64,000 nucleotides of DNA from the NCBI GenBank assembly GCA_964345075.1, contig CAYFPS010000014.1, positions 9,315-73,314 on the forward strand, given 5' to 3'. This document shows positions 1-9,399 of the stretch, one piece after another. Under the pieces are notes generated by a model, which saw nothing but the letters and a program-made list of their open reading frames with translations, did not search any database and had not been told where the DNA came from. The stretch is from CAYFPS01 sp964345075 (lineage in GTDB: Bacteria > CAIWAD01). The translations under genes were made by a program, and so were the position numbers. Position 1 is the first letter of the stretch; every line of letters starts with the position of its first letter.

Positions 1-41
1 GTAACCTCTATCCGTTTGATAGTCATTGGTTATGGCTGATT

Positions 42-134
42 TTCTACGCTTTCTACGGTAATTGGGACGAAAGTCCGTGGGATTGGGAAGTGTTCCCAGT
101 AGGGTAGATGTTCGTTTGCGTAGAAAGCGTAGAA
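42..134. repeat. 16-bp inverted repeat enclosing two small hairpins
   Basis: The arm TTCTACGCTTTCTACG (42-57) is perfectly inverted at 119-134. Each arm contains two copies of a 7-9 bp unit (TTTCTACG in the left arm, GCGTAGAA in the right), so the site looks like paired iterons. The 61-bp interior holds a GGAC-GAAA-GTCC hairpin (65-76) and a TGGGAA-GTG-TTCCCA hairpin (84-98). All of this is read directly. It lies 120 bp upstream of the secreted-protein gene and at the edge of the segment that carries a tyrosine recombinase, so a recombination site or a structured leader are both possible. I know no named family that matches. Confidence 0.6.
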
Positions 135-253
135 TGCGTAACCGCTACCTGGATTCAGCATGAAGACCGCCGCCCTGGCTTCTCCACTAGCTTTGTTAAT
201 CAGAAAACACTACTCTCCGAGTCCCCCTCTCACCTGAATTCTCTGGAGCCGCT

Positions 254-3200
254 ATGCGTCCGAACGTATCCATTCTGCTTGCAATGTTTTGTGTATTCGT
301 GACCTTAACATCTGCGAAAGGCCAACAGCTTGACGTATACCTGGCTACTTCACACGAGTTCAAGTCTGAAGCCGAGGCTGAGTACTACCAGCTGAAGCAT
401 ACTGGTATGGAAGTTCCTGAAAGCCTTCAACTGGAAGTCTTCGGCGGGCGCAGTCAAGAAACATCTTCCAGACAAGGTGGCGATACTCCATCAGAAGCAT
501 ACCCAATCACCGAGTTTCCCTTCAACGACACAGGTACCACCTCGGGCTATGCGGGGGATGTTGGTCCCTACGACAACAGCTACGTCACCTGCTACTGGGA
601 CGGCTACTTCAGCACGACCAACACTGGTCTCGGCCAAGACGTCTTCTACTCCTTCACGCTTGCCGAGGAGACAACGCTGCAGATCAGTCTCTGCGGCAGC
701 AGCTTCGACACGAGTATCGGCGTCTTCGAGAACGTGGACGGGGCCCTGGGCACGCTGGTGGCGGGCAACGACGATTTCTGCAGCCTGCAGTCCCAGACGC
801 TCTGCACCTTCTCTCCAGGCGACTACTTCCTGGCCGTGGACGGCTGGGGTAGCTCCTCCGGCGATTACACGCTGGAAATCCGCGATGATATCGAGGATCC
901 CTGCGTCGTCTACAATGAAAACATCAATGAGGCTCTGTTCCCCGGAATTGTGACGGGCACTACTGTAGACGGAACTGATATCGATGGCAACGGCTTCGGA
1001 GACGTGGGCTATAGCTTCGATGTCAACTATGCCGGCGTTTACAGCTTTTCAGCCTGTGCACCCCAAACTGAAAGAAATGTGATCCTCGCTGTCTACAATA
1101 GCTCACCATGCAGTGGTGGCGCAGTAGTGGCTCAATCCACGGAAGCTACTTGCTACGAAGGAGGAGCAATCAATCCAGGCCAAATCACGGACCTAGTGCT
1201 GGATTGCGGTAGCTACCATCTCGTGGTCCTAAGCGGGATCGATGGCGAAGGGGCGTTTTTGGTTGAAGTGCAACGAGACTGCGATAGCTATCCGACTATT
1301 GCAAGCGTATCACCTCCAACCATTCTTACCGGAACTACTGCGGACGGCGTGGACATTTACTGGGGTCCAGGTCCGGATGTTGGCTACAACATCGAAGCTC
1401 AAGTGGATGGCTACTACAACTTCGATGCATGCTTCGATGGGTCTACCTACTCTTTAACCCTATCTCTGTTCACCGACCATCCTTGCTTCGGTGGAACCCT
1501 AATCCAAGAGCAGGCCTATACTCCTTGCGATGAAGTGGTTGGTGCGGCTCGCATGATGGCAGTCTGGCTAAATGCAGGTAACTACCATCTACTAGTAGGT
1601 GATGACGAGGCCGGTGTTGGAGCCTATGAGATTCTATTCCAAGAGTTGCCCCCGGAACCTTTGCACAGTGAGGACTTCAATCATTCTGGAGTGATACCTA
1701 CAGACTGGATCATAGAATCCCAATCCCGCAGCACACCCTGGACACCCTTCCAGGAGTCTGGAGAAGATTGGGCCATGGAATCCAACCACACAGCTTTCGA
1801 AGCCACTTTCGATGAATGGCTGAAGAGCCCCGTCTACGACTTGACCTGGTGGGAGAATGTCGAAGCAGGCTTCACCAACAGCTACATACATGCCAACTCC
1901 GAAGCAGCCTTCCGCGTGTCTACAAACGGAGGCCTGTCCTGGTCAACTGTCCAAGCGTGGACTGCAAGCACGAATGAAACCATCCTGCTAGATGTATCCA
2001 ATTGGGTAGATGGTGAATCCAATGTCCGTTTCGCCTTCCGCTTCCGTTCCGATTTCATCACAGACGGACCTAGCTGGCGAATCGACGACTTCTTCTTGAA
2101 TGGCACACCCAATGCGCCTGTCGCTTCTACACCAGTACCCGAACAACCACCAGCAGTCTGGACTTCTGGAACAGGCACTATTGGTTGCACGTGGATGCAG
2201 CCTTTGGAAGTTGAAGGTGATAGTCTTCAGGTCCGAATCGACTACAACGGTGATGGGGACTACTTGGATGGTGCAGAAGAAGACTGGCTCGATCTGCCAA
2301 TGCAGGCAGATGCGGCAAGCATCGATGTCACACACCTGGCCACGTTTGGCAACAACGGGCTGTTGAAGTTTGAGTTCCGAGCCAAGTCTGTAGGAGGTGC
2401 ATGGGGCTACTCGGGAACGGCTGGTATCGAGGGTATCGCAGATGACTGGTTCGTACTGATCAATGCGGATCTGGAACCACCGACCTTCGCCAACTACATC
2501 CCCTCTGGTCAGCCTGATCCTGTTTGGTTGCCGGACTTAACGACAAGCGTTGGCGTCCAGGTCACGGACGATGCGAGCGTAGATGCTTCCACCATCCAGA
2601 TGCGTGTGGACACGAATGCAGATGGGGCGTTTACGGGGCCGGAAGAAGCGTGGCAAACCTTGTCGGGCTACATAGATGGATCCCTAGTCGATGTGCTGGA
2701 AGAGGTCAACTTCGTGGGCGATGGTGAATACATCGCTCAGTTCCAAGCAGCTGATTTGGCTGGCAACCAGGCTTCCAGCGACACCTTACGTATACGTATC
2801 GATGCCACTGCACCACCCCTAGCGCTTACTGGTAGTGGAAACACTAGCCTGAACCTTGCGTTCTCTGCAACTGCCGATGAAAACTTTCAGCGCTACGAAC
2901 TGGCTGTGTCTACAGACAGCCTGGTGGACGAAACTGACCTGCTGTGGTCAGACGCACAGGATCCAGGCCTAGGATCGATTTCCACCAACCAAACCACGGT
3001 AACAGGTCTGCAGCCAGCAATGCGCCACTGGCTCGCCCTACGCGCCATTGACCTGGCTGGAAACACATCTAGCTGGTCGAACACAGTCAGTGGAATCACG
3101 GAAGGGGCACCGCCACTTGCGGTAAGTGACCTTACAGCCACAAAGACACCTGAAGGGGTTGTGCTTTCCTGGACTCCGCCAGTAGAAGACATCTATGGTG

Positions 3201-4240
3201 GGTCACCAGTCGTGATCCAGGACTACGATGTCCATGCGTCCGAGGATCCACACTTCGAGCCCAATCCAGACACATTTCTTGGGTCGACCACTTCACCCAA
3301 CTACCTGATCCCGCTAAGTCGGACAAGTAATGTGCTTGTGTTCTACCGGGTGGTCGTGAATGGTGCTGGGCCTGGAACGCTTCCACATGGTCTGTTGGCC
3401 ATCCCCGCTCAGCAGTTCGAAATGGGACAAGCTGGTGTGTTCGGTGCTGAGCCAGTTCATCAGGTCACGTTGACAAACGACTTCTTCATTGGCCGCACTG
3501 AAGTGACAACAGCAGACTACATCACTGCCCTACAGTGGGCCTACGATTCTGGGTACATTACGATTCAGTCTGGAAACCCGTTTCAGCACGGTGTGAGGCT
3601 TGTGTACATGAGCGGTGGTGGATCCGAAATTGGATTTGCTGACGGGCTGTTCATACCGCTTGAAGCGCAATACCACGATTACTGGGGCTTTGAAGGACCA
3701 TACGATCCAGCCAATCACCCAGTGAAGAACGTGAGTTGGTACGGGGCGGTATGCTATTGCGACTGGTTAAGCGAAATGGAAGGACTGGAGCCAACCTACA
3801 ATGGGAACTGGGCAGCGAACCCATACCCGTCTAGTTCCTACCGATTGCCCACGGAAGCAGAGTGGGAGCTAAGTGCAAGAACAACAGAGGGCAACACGTA
3901 TCCCTGGGGAGAAACTAATCCATCCAGTCAGCTTGCAAACTTCGGGTACAATGTTGGTTGGACGACTGAAGTAGGAAGCTATCCGGATGGCAGCAATCAA
4001 TTTGGGATGCAGGATCTCGCAGGCAATGTTCTCGAATGGTGCCATGATTGGCTTCAGCCACACTCAGCAGATCCCGTGGTTGATCCAGTTGGAGCTACTA
4101 CTGGATCACAAAGGGTGATCAAGGGTGGCAGCTTTGTTCATGATGCAAACCACCTAGCATCTGCTTATCATATCGGGCTTGAGCCTCAGGATGAAGAACA
4201 CATGATAGGATTCAGACTTTGCCGTACACCTCTGGAATAG
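254..4240 (+). CDS. secreted multidomain protein with C-terminal FGE/SUMF1-fold domain
   Basis: The 1328-residue product is exported: a hydrophobic signal peptide covers residues 1-23, ending near SAKGQ. Three Cys-containing beta-sandwich modules follow (about 90-212, 225-342 and 350-465), the first resembling pre-peptidase C-terminal domains. Next come a MAM/lectin-like module (about 473-617), Ig-like stretches, a fibronectin type III-like module (about 950-1040), and an FGE-sulfatase domain from about 1048 to the end, with motifs RLPTEAEWE, GNVLEWCHDW and GFRLCR. The Cys pair of true formylglycine-generating enzymes is missing where expected (after KGGSF), so a binding or structural role is more likely than sulfatase activation. 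GGAG lies 8 bases before the ATG. Codon use is less GC-rich than in the housekeeping genes. The stop lies one base from the end of the convergent phosphoesterase gene. Confidence 0.85.
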   Translation: MRPNVSILLAMFCVFVTLTSAKGQQLDVYLATSHEFKSEAEAEYYQLKHTGMEVPESLQLEVFGGRSQETSSRQGGDTPSEAYPITEFPFNDTGTTSGYAGDVGPYDNSYVTCYWDGYFSTTNTGLGQDVFYSFTLAEETTLQISLCGSSFDTSIGVFENVDGALGTLVAGNDDFCSLQSQTLCTFSPGDYFLAVDGWGSSSGDYTLEIRDDIEDPCVVYNENINEALFPGIVTGTTVDGTDIDGNGFGDVGYSFDVNYAGVYSFSACAPQTERNVILAVYNSSPCSGGAVVAQSTEATCYEGGAINPGQITDLVLDCGSYHLVVLSGIDGEGAFLVEVQRDCDSYPTIASVSPPTILTGTTADGVDIYWGPGPDVGYNIEAQVDGYYNFDACFDGSTYSLTLSLFTDHPCFGGTLIQEQAYTPCDEVVGAARMMAVWLNAGNYHLLVGDDEAGVGAYEILFQELPPEPLHSEDFNHSGVIPTDWIIESQSRSTPWTPFQESGEDWAMESNHTAFEATFDEWLKSPVYDLTWWENVEAGFTNSYIHANSEAAFRVSTNGGLSWSTVQAWTASTNETILLDVSNWVDGESNVRFAFRFRSDFITDGPSWRIDDFFLNGTPNAPVASTPVPEQPPAVWTSGTGTIGCTWMQPLEVEGDSLQVRIDYNGDGDYLDGAEEDWLDLPMQADAASIDVTHLATFGNNGLLKFEFRAKSVGGAWGYSGTAGIEGIADDWFVLINADLEPPTFANYIPSGQPDPVWLPDLTTSVGVQVTDDASVDASTIQMRVDTNADGAFTGPEEAWQTLSGYIDGSLVDVLEEVNFVGDGEYIAQFQAADLAGNQASSDTLRIRIDATAPPLALTGSGNTSLNLAFSATADENFQRYELAVSTDSLVDETDLLWSDAQDPGLGSISTNQTTVTGLQPAMRHWLALRAIDLAGNTSSWSNTVSGITEGAPPLAVSDLTATKTPEGVVLSWTPPVEDIYGGSPVVIQDYDVHASEDPHFEPNPDTFLGSTTSPNYLIPLSRTSNVLVFYRVVVNGAGPGTLPHGLLAIPAQQFEMGQAGVFGAEPVHQVTLTNDFFIGRTEVTTADYITALQWAYDSGYITIQSGNPFQHGVRLVYMSGGGSEIGFADGLFIPLEAQYHDYWGFEGPYDPANHPVKNVSWYGAVCYCDWLSEMEGLEPTYNGNWAANPYPSSSYRLPTEAEWELSARTTEGNTYPWGETNPSSQLANFGYNVGWTTEVGSYPDGSNQFGMQDLAGNVLEWCHDWLQPHSADPVVDPVGATTGSQRVIKGGSFVHDANHLASAYHIGLEPQDEEHMIGFRLCRTPLE

Positions 4241-4241
4241 G

Positions 4242-4937
4242 CTAAGTCACCTGGACCACGTCGTTCATCACAATCCGCAGCTTTCCCACTTCCATGTCCT
4301 GGTGGAAGTGACCGCAGTACCAGCTGTCAAAAGCCAGCAGATCATGGAAGCGGTTCAGCATTCTCGCCGTGGGATCCTTCTTCTTCAGTGGATCCACCCA
4401 CTCCAGCAGCTGCAGGTAGTGTAGTGGCGCAGTGTGTGTGACAACCAGGTCCACCTTCCAGTTCACCGCAATCAGCGAATCTACACCACGTTCGAATTCT
4501 TCCTGACTGGGAACCTCCTCGGGCCACCATCCCGCACCGAGTTTTCGATTGTGTTTGTTGGTGTCTTGATCCGCTGACATGGCCCCGCCGAAGGTGAAAA
4601 CGTTCTTCCCACAGATCGTATACACGCGTCCCCGGCGAAGATGATAGACGTTGTCACACGCCACGCCAACATCAGCTCCGAACATTTCCCGTGATTCAAG
4701 ATCAGCAAGTTTCCAGTGGTCGTCATGGTTCCCATCGATGAACAGGACTGTGCAAGCCAGCTGGGAAAGCCACTCACGGAAGGCTATTGTGTAGTCCTGG
4801 TAGTAGAACACGCCGCTGTCGCCAGCGATAATCAGGTAGTCGTCCCTGGTCAGCTGCTGCTTGTGTTGATGGTGCCAGATGCGAAGTGCGCGGCTATCCT
4901 CGCCGCCGTGGGTATCGCCCGTAATGAAGATGGCCAT
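4242..4937 (-). CDS. calcineurin-like metallophosphoesterase
   Basis: The 231-residue protein shows the metal-binding series of the calcineurin-like phosphoesterase superfamily: GDTHG (Asp8, His10), GDSG (Asp40), GNHDD (Asn70, His71), then THTAP and GHFH near the end. These residues normally hold two metal ions that hydrolyse a phosphoester; the substrate cannot be read from sequence. An AGGAGG site precedes the ATG by about 6 bases. The gene is tail-to-tail with the secreted protein gene and starts just after the recombinase gene ends, so it may be cargo of the same acquired segment. Small phosphoesterases of this size are common on phages and integrated elements. Confidence 0.9.
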   Translation of the reverse strand: MAIFITGDTHGGEDSRALRIWHHQHKQQLTRDDYLIIAGDSGVFYYQDYTIAFREWLSQLACTVLFIDGNHDDHWKLADLESREMFGADVGVACDNVYHLRRGRVYTICGKNVFTFGGAMSADQDTNKHNRKLGAGWWPEEVPSQEEFERGVDSLIAVNWKVDLVVTHTAPLHYLQLLEWVDPLKKKDPTARMLNRFHDLLAFDSWYCGHFHQDMEVGKLRIVMNDVVQVT

Positions 4938-4991
4938 GGAGCCTCCTGGTTGGAAGATGGTTGTTCATCTTCTTATGCCAGGAAACACGAG

Positions 4992-6358
4992 CTAGCTAGA
5001 GTTCTTGGTATCTGTCGCAAGGGCCATGATCTTGGCCTGCTCCAGCCCCTTCTTGCGGTCGGGGTGGTAATAGAGCTTCGTCGTTTCGATACTGCTGTGC
5101 CNNNNNNNNNNAAGCGGGCACTGGCTTCCATGATGTTGCAGCCTGCCGCATTTACATAGTCAGTAATCGCTTTGTGTCGAAGTGCATGCACGCACTTTCC
5201 ATCTGCAATCTTCTGGCTTTCTGGGAGTGTTGTATTGATAGCATTCCTGGTCTTCCGCACTTGCTGAGAAAAGGAAGTCACCTTGACCCGGCTTTGCGGC
5301 TTAGAAGGAGTCCGCAGGACGTAATTGACCGGCTCAGTAGGCATTGCATCGCCGAGTAGTTTGATCCGTTTCAAGTAATCGAATGCCCAACCTGCAACTG
5401 TTAGCTCTCTGGTGCTTGCATCAGACTTGGGCTTCCAACCAGTTTCCAGGATTCGCTGGATGCGAATGTGCGCGCACGCGTTTTCAGCATCTAGTTCAAC
5501 ATTCTCCCAAATCAGGCCATCGCACATTTCAGCAATCCTCAGCCCTGTTGCGTAACCGAAACGAAACAGGTCGCGCCAGCCATCTGGAAGTGCGCTGATC
5601 ATCAGCTCGTATTCATGGTCCGTGTAGGCTTGTTTCTTTGGGTCATAGTCGGCAAGTGATTTTTCGCCAGCAACCTTGGCCAGTTTCGCAACATTCAGCC
5701 GTACCCATTCCAGTAGGGGCTCATCCCCAATCAAACGATCTGCATTTTCCCGCTCCTGGTACTCCAGGATCCATGACCAGAATCCGCGCAGGCGCATCCT
5801 GTCCGTAGTCCGTGTTCTGACCTTCTTGCCAACCTCTTCGCGGTAATCCAAAAAGGCTTGCACATGTCGTACCCCGATTCGTGAGATGGGTTGATACAGC
5901 CAACCTTCCCACTTTGCGAAATACTTGAACTCCCCGCCAATGGTTGTGACATAGCCCAAGTAGGTGTTTTCGCGAAGTTCACCATCTCGAACAGAGTCTT
6001 CAAGATTCCTAAGAAACAGCTTGATCACGTCTTCGAGGGAAGGCACCTCTGGATCCAGCTTCCGGCCTATTGCCGCACCAGATTCATTCTTGCTACCGTA
6101 CTTGTATGCAAAATATTCCTTCTCCACTCCCATAATACCTGAGTCTTGATACACTTGATTCATATGATTGGCATGCTCTTCTGCCAATTCCAGGGTTGCA
6201 AAAGTTCGGCCGTAGCGCACCTTCTTCCCCTTTTTCGGGTCATACACCGAAGGTCCGTTAACACGATGATTGGTAACTTCTTCGCCCGACTTCCGTGTGT
6301 ATCTGGTTCCAGCACCAATGGAAAAGGCAGGCTTCTTGGGGCGTGTGGCTGCAGGCAT
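4992..6358 (-). CDS. tyrosine recombinase/integrase, interrupted by scaffold gap
   Basis: The N-terminal region contains an AP2-like/SAM-like DNA-binding part and a core-binding region; the catalytic domain follows. Box I appears as ATGLRIAEM with the catalytic Arg, then a Lys-containing beta hairpin, HALRH (His-x-x-Arg-His), and after the gap GHSSIETTKLYYHPDR, which supplies box II and the nucleophile Tyr. That last segment lies in a different frame from the upstream part because the 10-N filler (5102-5111) is not the true gap length, so the gene is probably intact. In the corrected frame the stop is TAG at 4992-4994. I chose the ATG at 6358 because GGGGG precedes it by about 5 bases; earlier ATGs lack a ribosome site. 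It likely catalyses integration or excision of the left-hand segment. Confidence 0.88.
5102..5111. other. assembly gap (10 N) inside integrase
   Basis: Ten N mark a scaffold join of unknown real length. The reading frame of the recombinase differs on the two sides, so the true gap is not 10 bases modulo 3. Confidence 0.99.
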
Positions 6359-6371
6359 TCGAACCCCCATT

Positions 6372-6426
6372 TGCAAAATAGAATTCCATTTCGCCTGCAT
6401 TATGATAAAGCAGGGCATATTTTGCA
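6372..6426. repeat. inverted repeats upstream of integrase gene
   Basis: TGCAAAAT (6372-6379) is perfectly inverted as ATTTTGCA (6419-6426). A second pair, CCTGC (6394-6398) and GCAGG (6410-6414), lies between them. The site is in the AT-rich intergenic strip between the integrase start and trkH. It could be a recombinase or repressor binding site, or part of an attachment site; the sequence alone does not decide. Confidence 0.4.
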
Positions 6427-6456
6427 ACTGGATCATATTGCCTATTATGCTTTACG

Positions 6457-7872
6457 TCACTTCTTCCAGAAATGCACACTCAGCATCACGAGCACCGTGT
6501 AGATCTCGAGCCGGCCAAGCAGCATCAGGAGCGTGAGCAGCAGCTTGCCCAGCGGATGAATGGCGCTGAAGTTGCCGGTGGGGCCCACTTCGCCCAGGCC
6601 GGGACCGATGTTGGAGAGGCAGGCCAGGGTGCCGGAAAGGCCGACTTCCAGGTCGTGCCCCAGCTCGGCCAGGGCCAGGGTGCCGCCCAGCCAGAGGATG
6701 GCGAAGAGCACCATGAAGCCGGTGATGTTGGCCACCAGCGCCTGGGGCACGCCGCGGCCGCCCATNNNNNNNNNNTCAGCCTCCGCACGCACCTCATCAA
6801 TGGATTTCACCACCTTGACGCCGCCGCCCGTGGAGCCGGCCATGCCGCCAATGATCATGAGGAAGAGCAGGCCCACCCGCGCCACCGGTGGCCAGAGGTT
6901 GAAATCGTCCGTGGCAAAACCCGTCGTGGTCATGATCGAGGCGGTCTGGAACAGGCTGTCCACCAGCAGGCGCAGGCTGAAGTAGTCCTCCTGCAGCATC
7001 AGGGCAAGCCAGAAGACCAGCGCGGCCCCGCCCGCGATGCCGGCGTAGTAGCGCCATTCCGTGTCACGCCAGATGGCCTTCAGCCCCGTGCCCTGTGTCA
7101 CACGGTAATACAGCGCGAAGTTGATGCCGGCGAGAAACATGAACAGCGTCACGATGAGGTGGATCAGCGGGCTGTCGAAATGGCCGATGGAAGCATCCCG
7201 AGTCGAGAAGCCGCCGGTGGCCATGGTGGTGAAGGAATGGGCCCAGGCGTCGTAGAAGCTCATGCCGGAAATCCACAGCAGCAGTGCTTCCGCCGCCGTC
7301 AGCACCATGTAGATGATCCAGAGGATTTTGGCCGTGTCCTTCAGCCGCGGCGTGATCTTCTCGCTTGAAGGACCGGGCGTCTCGGCCTTGAAGAGGTGCA
7401 TGCCGCCCACGCCCAGCATGGGCAGGATGGCCAGCCCGAAGAGCACGATGCCCAGGCCGCCAATCCACTGCATGAAGCAGCGCCAGAAGGCGACGCCGTG
7501 CGGCAGGGCCTGCGGACTGACCAGAATGCTGGCCCCGGTGGTGGTGAAGCCGCTCATGGATTCGAACCAGGCGTCGATGGGGCTGGCAATCTCACCGCTG
7601 AAGAGGAAAGGCAGGGCGCCGAAGAAGCTCATCACCAGCCAGCCCAGCGTCACCACGGCGAAGCCCTCGCGGATGGTCAGCTCCCCGCGGCCCCTTTTCC
7701 GTGAGACAAAGGCCGCCGCACCGCCGCCCGCCGCCGTGACCACAATGGCGAGCAGCATGCCCGCGCTGTCACCGTCGAGGTAGAGCAGGCTGACCAGCAG
7801 GGGAAGCAGCATGCCGCCGGCCAGGAAGACCTGGATCCAGCCGAGTACGTAGCTGATGCGCCATGGATTCAT
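6457..7872 (-). CDS. trkH: TrkH-type potassium uptake channel subunit (paralogue 1)
   Basis: This inner-membrane K+ translocating subunit of the Trk system is rich in hydrophobic segments and shows four pore-loop repeats: TTTGAS, TTMATGGFS, TTTGFA and LSNIGPG. Each carries the Gly that lines the selectivity filter. A 10-N gap falls between pore loops 3 and 4. Aligned with the neighbouring paralogue, roughly 25-30 residues around the TM linker are missing there, so the true gap is probably near 80 bases. The gene starts 6 bases after the second trkH ends, with GAGG about 10 bases before the ATG. It ends the serS-unknown-trkA-trkH-trkH run. The presence of KTN-binding trkA in the same run supports the function. 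Confidence 0.93.
   Translation of the reverse strand: MNPWRISYVLGWIQVFLAGGMLLPLLVSLLYLDGDSAGMLLAIVVTAAGGGAAAFVSRKRGRGELTIREGFAVVTLGWLVMSFFGALPFLFSGEIASPIDAWFESMSGFTTTGASILVSPQALPHGVAFWRCFMQWIGGLGIVLFGLAILPMLGVGGMHLFKAETPGPSSEKITPRLKDTAKILWIIYMVLTAAEALLLWISGMSFYDAWAHSFTTMATGGFSTRDASIGHFDSPLIHLIVTLFMFLAGINFALYYRVTQGTGLKAIWRDTEWRYYAGIAGGAALVFWLALMLQEDYFSLRLLVDSLFQTASIMTTTGFATDDFNLWPPVARVGLLFLMIIGGMAGSTGGGVKVVKSIDEVRAEAXXXXMGGRGVPQALVANITGFMVLFAILWLGGTLALAELGHDLEVGLSGTLACLSNIGPGLGEVGPTGNFSAIHPLGKLLLTLLMLLGRLEIYTVLVMLSVHFWKK
6766..6775. other. assembly gap (10 N) inside trkH paralogue 1
   Basis: Scaffold join of unknown true length. Comparison with the adjacent trkH suggests about 70-90 bases are missing. 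Confidence 0.99.
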
Positions 7873-7878
7873 GCGGGG

Positions 7879-9333
7879 TCAGCGCCTCCAGAACATGCGG
7901 CTGAACAGCACCAACACACTGAAGAACTCGAGCCGGCCAATCAACATTAATGCTATTAATGTCAGCTTGCTCAAGCCGGGCAACCAGCCGAAATGAGTCA
8001 CGGGGCCCAGTCTCTCCAGACCGGGCCCTGTATTGGAAAGACATGTGATACTGGCACTGAACCCTTCAATCACACTTGTGCCCTGCAGGGTCAGCACAAG
8101 CGTGCCAAGCAAAGCAAACAGCAAGTAAAGGGCTACGAATGATCCGATGCTGATCACGATGGCATCGGATACGCCGCGGCCATTGTAGCGAACAAGCCTC
8201 ACAAGGCCAGGGTGGACATGGCGACGCAGAGTTGCATGCAACGTCTCGATCAGGATGCGGACTCGAATTACTTTGATTCCGCCCGCCGTGGAACCCGCCA
8301 TGCCTCCCACCATGATCATCAACAGAAGCAAGGCGTGGGTCACGGGCGGCCACAGTCCGAAGTCCTCGCTGGCATAGCCGGTCGCCGTCATCAAGGACCC
8401 CACCTGGAAAGCTGAGGCTTGCAGGGCATCCACGACTCCCCGATCCTGCTGCAATACCAGGCTGGCACTGATCCCCACAACCACGATGGCAGCCAGACCC
8501 AGAAATGAGCGGAGCTCCTGGTCGCGCAGGATCTCCCGTAGGGAAGATTTGCCCTCCAGCAGCAGACGATAATAGAGGGCGAAGTTGATTCCGGCGAGAA
8601 ACATGAAGAGAGTTATGACCAGCTGGGCAGCAGGGCCAAAGTCACCTGCTGAAGCATTGCGCGTACTGAAGCCGCCCGTGGCCATGGTGGTGAAGGCGTG
8701 ACACACCGCTTCAAATGGCCCAAGCTCGCATATCATGAGGAGTAGCGCTTCCAGGGCCGTCAGACCGATGTAGATTCGCCACAGCATCCGGGCCGTGTCT
8801 CTCAGGCGCTGTGTAATCTTTTCGCTGGTTGGGCCCGTACTTTCAGCGCGAAACAGATGCAGGCCGCCCACGCCGATCATGGGCAGTATCGCCAGGCCAA
8901 ACAGTACGATCCCCAGACCCCCAACCCACTGGATAAAGCAGCGCCAGAAGGCAACACCGTGGCTCAGGTCGGCCGGGCTGGCCAGAATGGAAGCTCCCGT
9001 CGTGGTCACTCCGCTCATGGATTCGAAGAGACTGTCCAGCCAGCTGGGAAACTCACCCGAAAAGTAGAAAGGAAGGGAACCAAAGAAGGCTGTACACAGC
9101 CATGCCAGGACCACGATGGCGATGGCTTCGCGCTGACTGACTTCGCCACGGCCCTTCGCACGAGCGAACCAGGCCAACAGGCTACCACTTGCTGCCGTGA
9201 TACAGACGGCAGCAAGACTGGACCATACATTGCCATCCTGGTAGAACAAGCTGACCAGTACGGAAAGAACCATGAGCCCCGCCAGAAACAGGAGCGTCCA
9301 ACCGACAACAAGAGCAATGCGCCAAGGGTTCAT
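7879..9333 (-). CDS. trkH: TrkH-type potassium uptake channel subunit (paralogue 2)
   Basis: The 484-residue integral membrane protein has the same architecture as its downstream neighbour: pore loops TTTGAS, TTMATGGFS, TATGYA (third loop, with Thr-Ala-Thr-Gly replacing Thr-Thr-Thr-Gly) and LSNTGPG. The two proteins align along their whole length, so this is a tandem duplication that has diverged well beyond recent copies. The altered third filter loop may mean a different cation preference or affinity; that is inference. The gene begins about 65 bases after trkA and no strong ribosome site is visible before its ATG, which hints at coupling to upstream translation. It carries one exact GTGATACA word at 9197. 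Confidence 0.94.
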   Translation of the reverse strand: MNPWRIALVVGWTLLFLAGLMVLSVLVSLFYQDGNVWSSLAAVCITAASGSLLAWFARAKGRGEVSQREAIAIVVLAWLCTAFFGSLPFYFSGEFPSWLDSLFESMSGVTTTGASILASPADLSHGVAFWRCFIQWVGGLGIVLFGLAILPMIGVGGLHLFRAESTGPTSEKITQRLRDTARMLWRIYIGLTALEALLLMICELGPFEAVCHAFTTMATGGFSTRNASAGDFGPAAQLVITLFMFLAGINFALYYRLLLEGKSSLREILRDQELRSFLGLAAIVVVGISASLVLQQDRGVVDALQASAFQVGSLMTATGYASEDFGLWPPVTHALLLLMIMVGGMAGSTAGGIKVIRVRILIETLHATLRRHVHPGLVRLVRYNGRGVSDAIVISIGSFVALYLLFALLGTLVLTLQGTSVIEGFSASITCLSNTGPGLERLGPVTHFGWLPGLSKLTLIALMLIGRLEFFSVLVLFSRMFWRR

Positions 9334-9399
9334 GCGTTGTGTCCAGAACTTGTTTCAGGAAAAACCAGCGGCAGGTGGATCATGGCAGAAGTTCGGCAC

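Noticed and set aside
3397..4240. Variable region of a diversity-generating retroelement, since FGE/C-type-lectin folds are common targets.
   Set aside because: No reverse transcriptase, accessory gene or template repeat is visible in the window, and the C-terminus shows no adenine-rich hypervariable pattern.
4992..6358. Frameshifted, dead integrase.
   Set aside because: The frame change coincides exactly with the 10-N gap; the downstream frame supplies an intact box II with the catalytic Tyr.
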